This document shows, piece after piece, positions 42,523 through 50,827 of a stretch of DNA of 64,000 bases. The notes beneath the pieces are model-generated. The model did not search any database. It had not been told where the DNA came from and saw only the letters and a program-made list of their open reading frames with translations. Each line of letters begins with the position of its first letter. Positions within the stretch are counted from its first letter, which is position 1. The stretch lies in contig NZ_BBZI01000008.1 in NCBI RefSeq assembly GCF_008974245.1, positions 124,001 through 188,000 on the forward strand. The letters run 5' to 3'. This DNA is from Streptomyces abyssomicinicus (GTDB lineage: Bacteria > Actinomycetota > Actinomycetes > Streptomycetales > Streptomycetaceae). Both the position numbers and the translations under genes were made by a program.

Positions 42523-43617
42523 TCAGGCGCGGCGGGCCTCGGCGATCGCCTCGTACACCATGCCGACGAGCAGTTCGTCGGCGTCCCGGCGGCCGAACTC
42601 GGCGGCGGACCGGGACATCTGGTACAGCCGGTGCGGGTCGGTGAGCACCGGGATGACGCTCTGCAGGACCCACTCCGGGGTCAGCTCCGCGTCGTCGACC
42701 AGCATGCCGCCGCCGGCCTTGACCACCGGCTGGGCATTGAGCCGCTGTTCGCCGTTGCCGATGGGCAGCGGGACGTAGGCGGCCGGGAGCCCGACGGCGG
42801 AGAGTTCGGCGACGGTCATCGCGCCGGCGCGGCAGAGCATCATGTCCGCCGCCGCGTAGGCGAGGTCCATCCGGTCCAGGTAACTCACCGGGATGTACGG
42901 GGGCATGCCCGGCATCTGGTGGACCTGCGGCAGTTCGTTCTTGGGGCCGACCGCGTGCAGGATCTGGACGCCGGACTGCTGGAGCCGCGGGGCGACCTGC
43001 TGGATCACCTCGTTGAGCCGGCGGGCGCCCTGGGAGCCGCCGGTCACCAGCAGGGTGGGCAGGTTGGGGTCGAGACCGAACGCGGCGCGCGCCTCGGGGC
43101 GCACGGCGGCGCGGTCCAGGGTGGCGATGGAGCGGCGCAGCGGGATGCCGATGTAGCGGGCGCCGCGCAGCTTGCTGTCCGGGGTGGCGACGGCGACGCG
43201 GGAGGCGTACCGGGAGCCGATCTTGTTGGCCAGGCCGGGCCGGGCGTTGGCCTCGTGGATGACGATCGGCACGCCCAGGCGCTTGGCGGCCAGGTAGCCG
43301 GGGAGCGCGACGTAGCCGCCGAAGCCCACCACGGCGTCGGCCTTGGTGCGCTCCAGGACCTCCTCGGCGGCCCGGATGGTGCCGCGCAGCCGGCCGGGGA
43401 CGGTGATCAGCTCCGGGGTGGGCTTGCGCGGCAGCGGGACCGCCGGGATCAGCGCCAGCTCGTAGCCGCGTTCGGGCACCAGACGGGTCTCCAGGCCTCG
43501 TTCCGTGCCCAGGGCCGTGATGCCCACGCTCGGGTCCTGCCTGCGCAGGGCGTCCGCGAGGGCGAGCGCGGGCTCGATGTGGCCCGCGGTTCCTCCGCCG
43601 GCGAGTACGACATGCAC
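42523..43617 (-). CDS. murG: MurG, UDP-GlcNAc transferase (lipid II synthesis)
   Basis: Adds GlcNAc to lipid I at the inner face of the membrane. The 364-aa GT-B enzyme has the N-terminal G-loop MHVVLAGGGTAGHIEPALALADAL and the second loop LVTGGSQGARRLN. The UDP-GlcNAc site is in AAADMMLCRAGAMTVAELSAVGLPAAYVPLP. GTG start, 6 bp after ftsW. Confidence 0.97.
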   Translation of the reverse strand: MHVVLAGGGTAGHIEPALALADALRRQDPSVGITALGTERGLETRLVPERGYELALIPAVPLPRKPTPELITVPGRLRGTIRAAEEVLERTKADAVVGFGGYVALPGYLAAKRLGVPIVIHEANARPGLANKIGSRYASRVAVATPDSKLRGARYIGIPLRRSIATLDRAAVRPEARAAFGLDPNLPTLLVTGGSQGARRLNEVIQQVAPRLQQSGVQILHAVGPKNELPQVHQMPGMPPYIPVSYLDRMDLAYAAADMMLCRAGAMTVAELSAVGLPAAYVPLPIGNGEQRLNAQPVVKAGGGMLVDDAELTPEWVLQSVIPVLTDPHRLYQMSRSAAEFGRRDADELLVGMVYEAIAEARRA

Positions 43618-43623
43618 CGAAAT

Positions 43624-45000
43624 TCACCGCTCTCCGGACGAGCGCGCCGAGGCGCGCCGTCGCATCGTGTTCCATCTGCGGGGTTCCCGGACCGGCCGGT
43701 TCCTCCCCGCACGCTTTTTACCAAAGCGGGGTTGGCGCATCGCAAGCGCCGCCCGCGCGGCGGGCTCGTCACGCGCGAACGCGATCAGCAGCCCGACGGC
43801 GAACATGGTCGGCAGCAGGGCGGATCCGCCGTACGAGAACAGCGGGAGGGGGACTCCGGCGATCGGCAGCAGACCGAGCACCGCACCGATGTTGATCATG
43901 GCCTGGGCCGTGATCCAGGTGGTCACGCCTCCCGCGGCGTACCGTACGAAGGGATCCTCCGTGCGTCCGGCCACGCGGATGCCCGCATAGCCTAGAGCGG
44001 CGAAGAGGGCGAGCACCGACAGCGTCCCCGCCAGGCCCAGTTCCTCACCGGTGACGGCGAAGATGAAGTCGGTGTGGGCTTCGGGCAGTTGTCCCCATTT
44101 TTCCACACTCGCGCCCAGGCCCGACCCGAACAGGCCACCGGAGGCCAGCGCGTAGAGGCCGTGCAGCGCCTGCCAGCACTGGTCCTGCGGCCCGGGGTCG
44201 GTGGCGCCCAGGCAGGCCAGGCGGGCCATCCGGTTGTCACTGCTGGTGATGAAGTAGAGGCCGATGGCGCCCGCGACGGACAGCACGCCGGCGAAGAGCC
44301 GGGTGGGGGCCCCGGCCAGCCACAGCAGGCCGAAGAGGACCGCGGTGAGGATGATGGCGGTTCCCATGTCGCCGCCGATCATGATCAGCGCGAGCAGCAG
44401 GAAGGCCACCGGGACCAACGGGACCAGCAGGTGCTTCCACTGGCTCAGCAGCCGCTTCTCCTGCTTGCGGGCGAGCAGGTCGGCGCCCCAGAGGACTAGG
44501 GCGAGCTTGCCGAACTCGCTGGGCTGGATCTGGAAGCTGCCGCCCAGCGGGATCCAGTTCTGGTTGCCGTTGACCGCCATCCCTATCCCCGGGATCTGCA
44601 CCAGGATCATCAGGCAGACCGAGCAGGCGAGGATCGGGTAGGCCAGCCCCCGGTGCAGCTTGACCGGCATACGGGAGGCGGCGAGCAGGAGCAGGCCGCC
44701 GATGACGGCGGCGAGCAGCTGTTTGCGGAAGAAGTAGGCGCCGGGCAGCGAGTAGCGCAGCGCGGTGATCTGGGAGGCCGAGTAGACCATCACCAGGCCG
44801 AGCACGGTGATCAGCGAACTGCCGCCCAGGATCAGGTAGTAGGCGGTCAGCGGGCGGTCCCAGGCCTTGCGGGCCCGGTCGACCGCGCGGCGCAGCGGGT
44901 TCTCCCGCGCCGGTCGCGCGCGCGGCGCGGTGGCGGGCGCGGGCACGCGGGCGGTACGGCGGCCCGGGCCGGCGGGCCGCTTCGTCCCGTTGCGTTCCAT
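43624..45000 (-). CDS. ftsW: SEDS glycosyltransferase FtsW
   Basis: Septal peptidoglycan polymerase that works with FtsI. The 458-aa protein has ~10 membrane helices, a ~45-residue basic N-terminus, and SEDS landmarks NQNWIPLGGSFQIQPSEFGKLALVLWGADLLA, the catalytic-Asp loop EAHTDFIFAVTGEELGLAG and GVPLPLFSYGGSALLPTMFAVGLL. The ATG has AAGGGG 5 nt upstream; earlier in-frame codons lack one. The C-terminus is strongly basic. Confidence 0.96.
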   Translation of the reverse strand: MERNGTKRPAGPGRRTARVPAPATAPRARPARENPLRRAVDRARKAWDRPLTAYYLILGGSSLITVLGLVMVYSASQITALRYSLPGAYFFRKQLLAAVIGGLLLLAASRMPVKLHRGLAYPILACSVCLMILVQIPGIGMAVNGNQNWIPLGGSFQIQPSEFGKLALVLWGADLLARKQEKRLLSQWKHLLVPLVPVAFLLLALIMIGGDMGTAIILTAVLFGLLWLAGAPTRLFAGVLSVAGAIGLYFITSSDNRMARLACLGATDPGPQDQCWQALHGLYALASGGLFGSGLGASVEKWGQLPEAHTDFIFAVTGEELGLAGTLSVLALFAALGYAGIRVAGRTEDPFVRYAAGGVTTWITAQAMINIGAVLGLLPIAGVPLPLFSYGGSALLPTMFAVGLLIAFARDEPAARAALAMRQPRFGKKRAGRNRPVREPRRWNTMRRRASARSSGER

Positions 45001-45114
45001 GGCACCCCTTCCGATCGGCGACCGATCCAACCACGCCTTCCCCGGAGCCCGGGGCCCGACCCGCCGGGCGCGCGGGGCCCCGGCGGGCGCGCGGACGGCG
45101 GACAGGATGCGAAA

Positions 45115-45142
45115 GGGCGGTCGGGGAGGCCCCCGACCGCCC
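45115..45142 (-). terminator. Hairpin terminator between murD and ftsW
   Basis: GGGCGGTCGGGG (45115-45126) and CCCCGACCGCCC (45131-45142) are perfect 12-bp arms with loop AGGC. On the minus strand it starts 6 bp after the murD stop and is followed by CTTTC. It suggests that part of the transcription ends inside the dcw cluster here. Confidence 0.75.
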
Positions 45143-45148
45143 TGTGCG

Positions 45149-46606
45149 TCAGCCCAGTTCGCGGACCGCCGTCTCGAACGCCTCGCCACGGGCGTTGTAG
45201 TTGGCGAACATGTCCATCGACGCGCATGCGGGTGCGAGGAGCACGGTGTCGCCCTGCCGGGCGAGGGCGCGGGCCTCGGCGACCGCGGCGGCCATGGCGC
45301 CGTCGTCGGTGCGGTCGAGTTCGACGACCGGTACCTCGGGCGCGTGGCGTTCCAGTGCCTCGCGGATCAGCGCGCGGTCGGCGCCGATCAGCACCACGGC
45401 ACGCAGCCGCTTCGCGGCCCGGGTGACCAGTTCGTCGAAGGTGGCGCCCTTGGCGAGTCCGCCGGCGATCCACACCACGGACTCGTAGGAGACCAGGGAG
45501 GCCTCCGCGGCGTGGGTGTTGGTGGCCTTGGAGTCGTCCACGTAGGCGACGCCGTCGACGTCGGCGACGTGGGCGATGCGGTGGGCGTCGGGCCGGAAGG
45601 CGCGCAGGCCGTCGCGGACCGCGGTGGCCGGGACGCCGAAGGCGCGGGCCAGGGCGGCGGCGGCGAGGGCGTTGGCGATGTTGTGCGGCACCGAGGGCTG
45701 GACGTCGGTGACCTCGGCGAGCTCCTGCGCGTTCTTCTGCCGGTTCTCGACGAAGGCGCGGTCGACGAGGATGCCGTCGACGACGCCGACCTCGGAGGGG
45801 CCGGGGGTGCCGAGGGTGAAGCCGATGGCGCGGCAGCCCTCCTCGACGTCCGCCTCGCGCACCAGGTCCTCGGTGGCCTTGTCGGCCTTGTTGTAGACGC
45901 AGGCGACCTGGTTGCCCTCGTAGATCCGGCCCTTGTCGGCCGCGTAGGCCGCCATGGAGCCGTGCCAGTCGAGGTGGTCGGGTGCCAGGTTGAGGACGGT
46001 GGCGGAGTGGGCGCGCAGCGAGGGCGCCCAGTGCAGCTGGTAGCTGGAGAGCTCGACGGCGAGGACGTCGTACTCGGTGTCGCCGAGCACGGCGTCCAGC
46101 AGCGAGACCCCGATGTTGCCGACGGCGGCGGTGCGCAGTCCGGCGGCCTCCAGGATGGAGGCGAGCATCCGGGTGGTGGTGGTCTTGCCGTTGGTTCCGG
46201 TGACGCAGAGCCAGGGGGCGGGGGTGCGGCCGTCCAGGTCGCGCAGGCGCCAGGCGAGTTCGACGTCGCCCCAGACCGGCACGCCGGCCTGGTCGGCGGC
46301 GGCGAACAGCGGCTTGTCGGGCCGCCAGCCGGGCGCGGTGACGATCAGCTCGGTGCCGTCGGGGAGGTCCGCGGCGGAGCCGCTGTCGGATGCCGTGCCG
46401 TCGCCGAGGCGGACGGTGACGCCCAGTTCGGCGAGCTCGGCCGCCTGGGCGCGGGCGCGCTCGTCGTCGCCGTCGTTGACGACGGTGACGTGCGCGCCCA
46501 GGCCCACGAGGACCTTGGCCGCCGGGACGCCGGACACTCCGAGCCCGGCGACGGTGACGTTCTTCCCCCGCAGGTCTTCCCCCCGCCACTCCTGGCCGTG
46601 GGTCAC
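45149..46606 (-). CDS. murD: UDP-MurNAc-L-Ala:D-Glu ligase
   Basis: Adds D-Glu to UDP-MurNAc-L-Ala. The 485-aa Mur ligase has the N-terminal nucleotide-like domain (VTVAGLGVSGVPAAKVL), the ATP loop CVTGTNGKTTTTRM, the central LAPDHLDWHGSMAAYAADK and the C-terminal YVDDSKATNTHA. The GTG start overlaps the TGA of mraY; an ATG five codons upstream (MGGQQV) is an alternative. Followed by the terminator at 45115-45142. Confidence 0.96.
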   Translation of the reverse strand: MTHGQEWRGEDLRGKNVTVAGLGVSGVPAAKVLVGLGAHVTVVNDGDDERARAQAAELAELGVTVRLGDGTASDSGSAADLPDGTELIVTAPGWRPDKPLFAAADQAGVPVWGDVELAWRLRDLDGRTPAPWLCVTGTNGKTTTTRMLASILEAAGLRTAAVGNIGVSLLDAVLGDTEYDVLAVELSSYQLHWAPSLRAHSATVLNLAPDHLDWHGSMAAYAADKGRIYEGNQVACVYNKADKATEDLVREADVEEGCRAIGFTLGTPGPSEVGVVDGILVDRAFVENRQKNAQELAEVTDVQPSVPHNIANALAAAALARAFGVPATAVRDGLRAFRPDAHRIAHVADVDGVAYVDDSKATNTHAAEASLVSYESVVWIAGGLAKGATFDELVTRAAKRLRAVVLIGADRALIREALERHAPEVPVVELDRTDDGAMAAAVAEARALARQGDTVLLAPACASMDMFANYNARGEAFETAVRELG

Positions 46607-47676
46607 TTGTTGGCCGCCCATCCCGCGTAGAAGATGCCCAGTCCGACGATCACGCACATGCCCTGGATGATCCAGAAGCGGACCACGACCAGGACCTCGG
46701 ACCAGCCCTTGAGTTCGAAGTGGTGCTGAAGTGGCGCCATCCGGAAGACCCGCTTGCCGGTCAGCTTGAACGAGCCGACCTGGATGACCACCGACATGGT
46801 GATGAGGACGAACAGACCGCCCAGCAGCGCGAGCAGCAGCTCGGTGCGGGAGCAGATCGCGAGGCCGGCCAACGCGCCGCCGAGGGCCAGCGAACCGGTG
46901 TCGCCCATGAAGATCTTCGCCGGGGAGGTGTTCCACCACAGGAAGCCGAAGCAGGAGCCCATCAGCGCGGCGGAGACCACCGCGAGGTCGAGCGGGTCGC
47001 GTACCTCGAAACAGGCGCTGGGGTTGGTGAGGGTGCCCGCGTTGGCGCAGGACTCCTGGAACTGCCAGATGCCGATGTAGGTGTAGGCGCCGAAGACCAT
47101 CACCGAGGCGCCGGTGGCGAGGCCGTCGAGGCCGTCGGTGAGGTTCACGCCGTTCGACATGGCGAGGATCATGAACAGCGCCCAGACCACGAAGAGGACC
47201 GGGCCGATCGACCAGCCGAAGTCCTCGACGAAGGAGATCCGGGTGGACGCCGGGGTGTTGCCCCGGATGTCGGCGAACTGCAGCGAGAGCACCGCGAAGG
47301 CGATGCCCACGATGAGCTGGCCGGCCATCTTCGCCTTGGCCCGCAGGCCGAGCGAACGCCTCTTGACGATCTTGATGTAGTCGTCGAGGAAGCCGACCAG
47401 GCCCATGCCGGCCATCAGTCCGAGGACCAGCAGGCCGGAGAGCGTGGGCTCGTAGCCGGTGATCAGCTTGGCCGCGAAGTACGCGATGACCGTCGCCAGG
47501 ATGAAGGCGATGCCGCCCATGGTGGGCGTACCGCGCTTGCTGTGGTGCTCGCGCGGTCCGTCGTCGCGGATGTACTGGCCGTATCCCTTCTTGGCCAGCA
47601 GCTTGATCAGCAGCGGGGTGCCGATCAGGGTCAGGAAGAGGCCGATGACTCCCGCGAACAGGATCTGCTTCATCAT
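46603..47676 (-). CDS. mraY: Phospho-MurNAc-pentapeptide transferase
   Basis: Makes lipid I from UDP-MurNAc-pentapeptide and undecaprenyl phosphate. The 357-aa protein has ~10 membrane helices and the family loops GTPTMGGIAFI, FLDDYIKIVKRRSLGL (catalytic Asp pair), NLTDGLDGLA and APLQHHFELKGWSE (His-rich loop). 4-nt overlaps with both murF and murD. Confidence 0.97.
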   Translation of the reverse strand: MMKQILFAGVIGLFLTLIGTPLLIKLLAKKGYGQYIRDDGPREHHSKRGTPTMGGIAFILATVIAYFAAKLITGYEPTLSGLLVLGLMAGMGLVGFLDDYIKIVKRRSLGLRAKAKMAGQLIVGIAFAVLSLQFADIRGNTPASTRISFVEDFGWSIGPVLFVVWALFMILAMSNGVNLTDGLDGLATGASVMVFGAYTYIGIWQFQESCANAGTLTNPSACFEVRDPLDLAVVSAALMGSCFGFLWWNTSPAKIFMGDTGSLALGGALAGLAICSRTELLLALLGGLFVLITMSVVIQVGSFKLTGKRVFRMAPLQHHFELKGWSEVLVVVRFWIIQGMCVIVGLGIFYAGWAANK

Positions 47677-49091
47677 CGGGCGGCGACCTCACCCTCGAGC
47701 AGCGCCTCGGCGACCTTCTCGAGCCCCACCGACCGGGACGCCTTCACCAGGACGACGTCCCCCGGTCGCAGCTCGCTGCGCAACAGGTCGATCGCCGCCT
47801 CTGCGTCGGACACGTGCACCGACTCCTCACCCCACGAACCCTCGTTGTATGCGCCCAGTTGCAGCCAGCGGGCCTCCTGGCCACCGACCGCGACGAGCTT
47901 GCCGACATTGAGCCGGACGGCGAGCCGTCCGACGGCGTCGTGCTCGGCGAGCGCCTCGTCCCCGAGCTCGGCCATCTGGCCGAGCACCGCCCACGTACGG
48001 CCCCCCTTGGCCCGTGCGGACTCACCCATGGCGACGAGCGCGCGCAGGGCGGCTCGCATGGACTCGGGGTTCGCGTTGTAGGCGTCGTTGACGACGGTCA
48101 CGCCGTCCGGGCGCTCGGTGACCTCCATACGCCAGCGGGAGAGGGAGTCCGCCTCGGAGAGCGCGATGGCGATCTCCTCCGCGGACATGCCCAGCTCATG
48201 GGCGACGGCGGCCGCGGCGAGCGCGTTCGACACGTGGTGCTCACCGTACAGGCGCATCGTCACATCGCTGCACCCGGAGGGTGTGTGAAGGCGGAACGCG
48301 GGGCGTCCGGTGTCCGTGAGTCGGACGTTCTCGGCCCGAACGTCCGCTTCGTCCGACTCGCCGAAGAAGACCGTCTTCGCCTTGGTCCGGGAGGCCATGG
48401 CCTTGACGTACGGATCGTCCATGTTGAGCACGGCGATCCCGCCGTCCTCGGCGGACGGCAGCGCCTCGACGAGTTCGCCCTTGGCCTGGGCGATCTGCTC
48501 CCGGCCGCCGAACTCCCCGATGTGGGCGCTGCCCACGTTGAGCACGAGGCCGATCCGGGGCGGGGTGAGCCCGGCGAGGTAGCGGATGTGGCCGATGCCG
48601 CGGGCGCCCATCTCCAGCACCAGGAAACGGGTCTCCTCGGTGGCGCTGAGCGCGGTGAGCGGCAGGCCGATCTCGTTGTTGAGCGAGCCCGGGGTGAAGA
48701 CCGTGGGCGCCTTGCGGCGCAGCACCTGGGCGATGAGGTCCTTGGTGCTGGTCTTCCCGGCGGAGCCGGTGAGGGCGACGAGGGTGGCGCCGAGGCGGGT
48801 CACCACGTGGCGGGCGAGCGCGCCGAGGGCGGCCTGGACGTCGTCCACGACGATGGCGGGCACGCCGACGGGACGGGACGCCAGGACGGCGACGGCTCCC
48901 GCCTCGACGACCTGCGCCGCGTAGTCGTGGCCGTCGACGCGCTCGCCCGTGAAGGCGGCGAAGAGGCTGCCGGGCGTCACGTCCCGGGAGTCGCGGACGA
49001 CGGATCCGGTGACCTTGACCGACGGATCCGGTATGTCGTGCGTCTGCCCGCCGACGGCTTCTGCGATCTCGGCGAGGGAGAGGGCGATCAC
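47673..49091 (-). CDS. murF: UDP-MurNAc-tripeptide:D-Ala-D-Ala ligase
   Basis: Completes the UDP-MurNAc-pentapeptide. The 472-aa Mur ligase has the ATP loop ALTGSAGKTSTKDLIAQVL, LNNEIGLPLTAL, the carbamylated-Lys-type region NVGSAHIGEFGGREQIAQAKGEL and NDAYNANPESM. GTG start, 4 bp after murE; its stop overlaps the mraY start. Confidence 0.97.
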   Translation of the reverse strand: MIALSLAEIAEAVGGQTHDIPDPSVKVTGSVVRDSRDVTPGSLFAAFTGERVDGHDYAAQVVEAGAVAVLASRPVGVPAIVVDDVQAALGALARHVVTRLGATLVALTGSAGKTSTKDLIAQVLRRKAPTVFTPGSLNNEIGLPLTALSATEETRFLVLEMGARGIGHIRYLAGLTPPRIGLVLNVGSAHIGEFGGREQIAQAKGELVEALPSAEDGGIAVLNMDDPYVKAMASRTKAKTVFFGESDEADVRAENVRLTDTGRPAFRLHTPSGCSDVTMRLYGEHHVSNALAAAAVAHELGMSAEEIAIALSEADSLSRWRMEVTERPDGVTVVNDAYNANPESMRAALRALVAMGESARAKGGRTWAVLGQMAELGDEALAEHDAVGRLAVRLNVGKLVAVGGQEARWLQLGAYNEGSWGEESVHVSDAEAAIDLLRSELRPGDVVLVKASRSVGLEKVAEALLEGEVAAR

Positions 49092-49095
49092 TGGT

Positions 49096-50781
49096 TCATC
49101 CCTGGGTCTTCTGAAGTGCCTGGGTCTTCTGGACGGCTTCGCGGAGGACCTGGCGGTCGTCGAAGGGCCGGACGACCCCGGCGATGTCCTGGCCCTGCTC
49201 GTGGCCCTTGCCCGCGACGAGCACGGTGTCGCCGGGCCGGGCGAGCGCGACGGCGGCCTCGACGGCGGCGGCCCGGTCCTCGAAGACCCGGACCTCGCCG
49301 CGTTCGTGGGCGGGCACCGACGCCGCGCCCTCGAGCATGGCGGCGAGGATCGACAGGGGGTCCTCGGAGCGGGGGTTGTCGGAGGTCAGCACGGCGGTGT
49401 CGGCAAGCCGGGCCGCGGCGGCGCCCATCGGGCCCCGCTTGGTGGTGTCGCGGTCGCCGCCGCAGCCGATCACCACGTGGACGCGTCCCTCGGTGACCAT
49501 GCGCAGGGCGCGCAGCACCGATTCGACGGCGTCGGTCTTGTGGGCGTAGTCGACGACGGCCAGGTAGGGCTGTCCGGCGTCGACGCGCTCGAGGCGGCCG
49601 GGGACGCCGGGCACCGCGGCGACGCCGTCGGCGGCGGTCTGCGGGTCGAGTCCGGCGGCGGCCAGGGCGACGATCGCGGCGAGGGTGTTGGCCACGTTGA
49701 ACCAGCCGGGCAGCGGGGCGCGGGCGGTGATCCGCTCGCCCTGGGGGCCGACCGCGGTGAACGTGGAGTCCAGCGGTCCGGTCTCGACGTCCTCGGCGCG
49801 CCAGTCGGCGTCGGGGCTGCCGTCGGCGGAGTAGGTGATCACCGGGACGCCCGCCTCGCGGGCGAGGCGGCGGCCGTGCTCGTCGTCGAGGTTGACCACG
49901 CCCAGGCGGCTGCGTGCGGGGGTGAAGAGGCTCGCCTTGGCCCGGTAGTAGTCCTCCATGTCCGGGTGGAAGTCCATGTGTTCCGGGCTGAGGTTGTTGA
50001 AGACGGCGACGTCGAAGACGCAGCCGTCGACCCGGCCGAGCACCAGGGCGTGGCTGGAGACCTCCATGGCGACCGCGTCGACGCCGCGTTCGCGCATCAC
50101 CGCGAAGAGGGCCTGGAGGTCGGTGGCCTCGGGGGTGGTGCGCTCGGACTTGATGCGCTCGTCGCCGATGCGCGTCTCGACCGTGCCGATCAGGCCGGTG
50201 GAACGCGCGGTGCGCAGTCCGCCCTCGACCAGGTAGGCAGTGGTGGTCTTGCCGGAGGTGCCGGTGATGCCGATCTGCAGCAGGGCGTCCCCCGGGCGGC
50301 CGTAGATCGTGGCGGCGAGTTCGCCCATCCGGCCGCGCGGGTCCTCGGTGACGAGGACCGGCAGGCCGGTGGCGGCGGCGCGGTCGGCGCCGACCGGGTC
50401 GGTGAGCACGGCGGCCGCGCCGAGGGCGGCGGCCTGGGCGGCGAAGTCCGCGCCGTGGGCGCGCGCGCCCGGCAGGGCGGCGTAGAGGTCGCCGGGGCGC
50501 ACGGCGCGGGAGTCGTGGGTGATGCCGGTGACCTCGGCGCCGCTCGCGGGACCGGGGGCGCCGAGCGATCGGGCCAGCTCCGCGAGGGGGGTGGCGCCGG
50601 TCCGTTCGGGCCTCGGCGGCCCCGCGGGTTTCGCGGACGCGGCCTGCGTGTGGGGGGACTGATCAGCGTGTGGCACGGCGGTGAGCGTACCGGGCGCGGG
50701 GGTGCCGGAGCGAAGCGAGGGGCCGGGCGGGGCGTGGCCGGATCCGTCGGCGGGACCGGGGCCGGAGGTGATCGTCGTCAC
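49096..50781 (-). CDS. murE: UDP-MurNAc-L-Ala-D-Glu:diaminopimelate ligase
   Basis: Adds the third stem residue. The 561-aa enzyme has an unusually long N-terminal tail (~65 residues, Pro/Gly/Ser-rich), the ATP loop ITGTSGKTTTAYLVEGGL, NLSPEHMDFHPDMEDYYRAKASLF, and the Dap-recognition motif DNPR in LTSDNPRSEDP. In Streptomyces the substrate is LL-diaminopimelate. The C-terminus ends VQKTQALQKTQG, a small repeat (KTQALQ/KTQ) caused by a local DNA duplication. GTG start with AGGAAAG just upstream. Confidence 0.96.
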   Translation of the reverse strand: MTTITSGPGPADGSGHAPPGPSLRSGTPAPGTLTAVPHADQSPHTQAASAKPAGPPRPERTGATPLAELARSLGAPGPASGAEVTGITHDSRAVRPGDLYAALPGARAHGADFAAQAAALGAAAVLTDPVGADRAAATGLPVLVTEDPRGRMGELAATIYGRPGDALLQIGITGTSGKTTTAYLVEGGLRTARSTGLIGTVETRIGDERIKSERTTPEATDLQALFAVMRERGVDAVAMEVSSHALVLGRVDGCVFDVAVFNNLSPEHMDFHPDMEDYYRAKASLFTPARSRLGVVNLDDEHGRRLAREAGVPVITYSADGSPDADWRAEDVETGPLDSTFTAVGPQGERITARAPLPGWFNVANTLAAIVALAAAGLDPQTAADGVAAVPGVPGRLERVDAGQPYLAVVDYAHKTDAVESVLRALRMVTEGRVHVVIGCGGDRDTTKRGPMGAAAARLADTAVLTSDNPRSEDPLSILAAMLEGAASVPAHERGEVRVFEDRAAAVEAAVALARPGDTVLVAGKGHEQGQDIAGVVRPFDDRQVLREAVQKTQALQKTQG

Positions 50782-50827
50782 GGGCTTTCCTGGTGTTCTG
50801 GGCGGTGCTGACGGGGGACGCCGTGCC

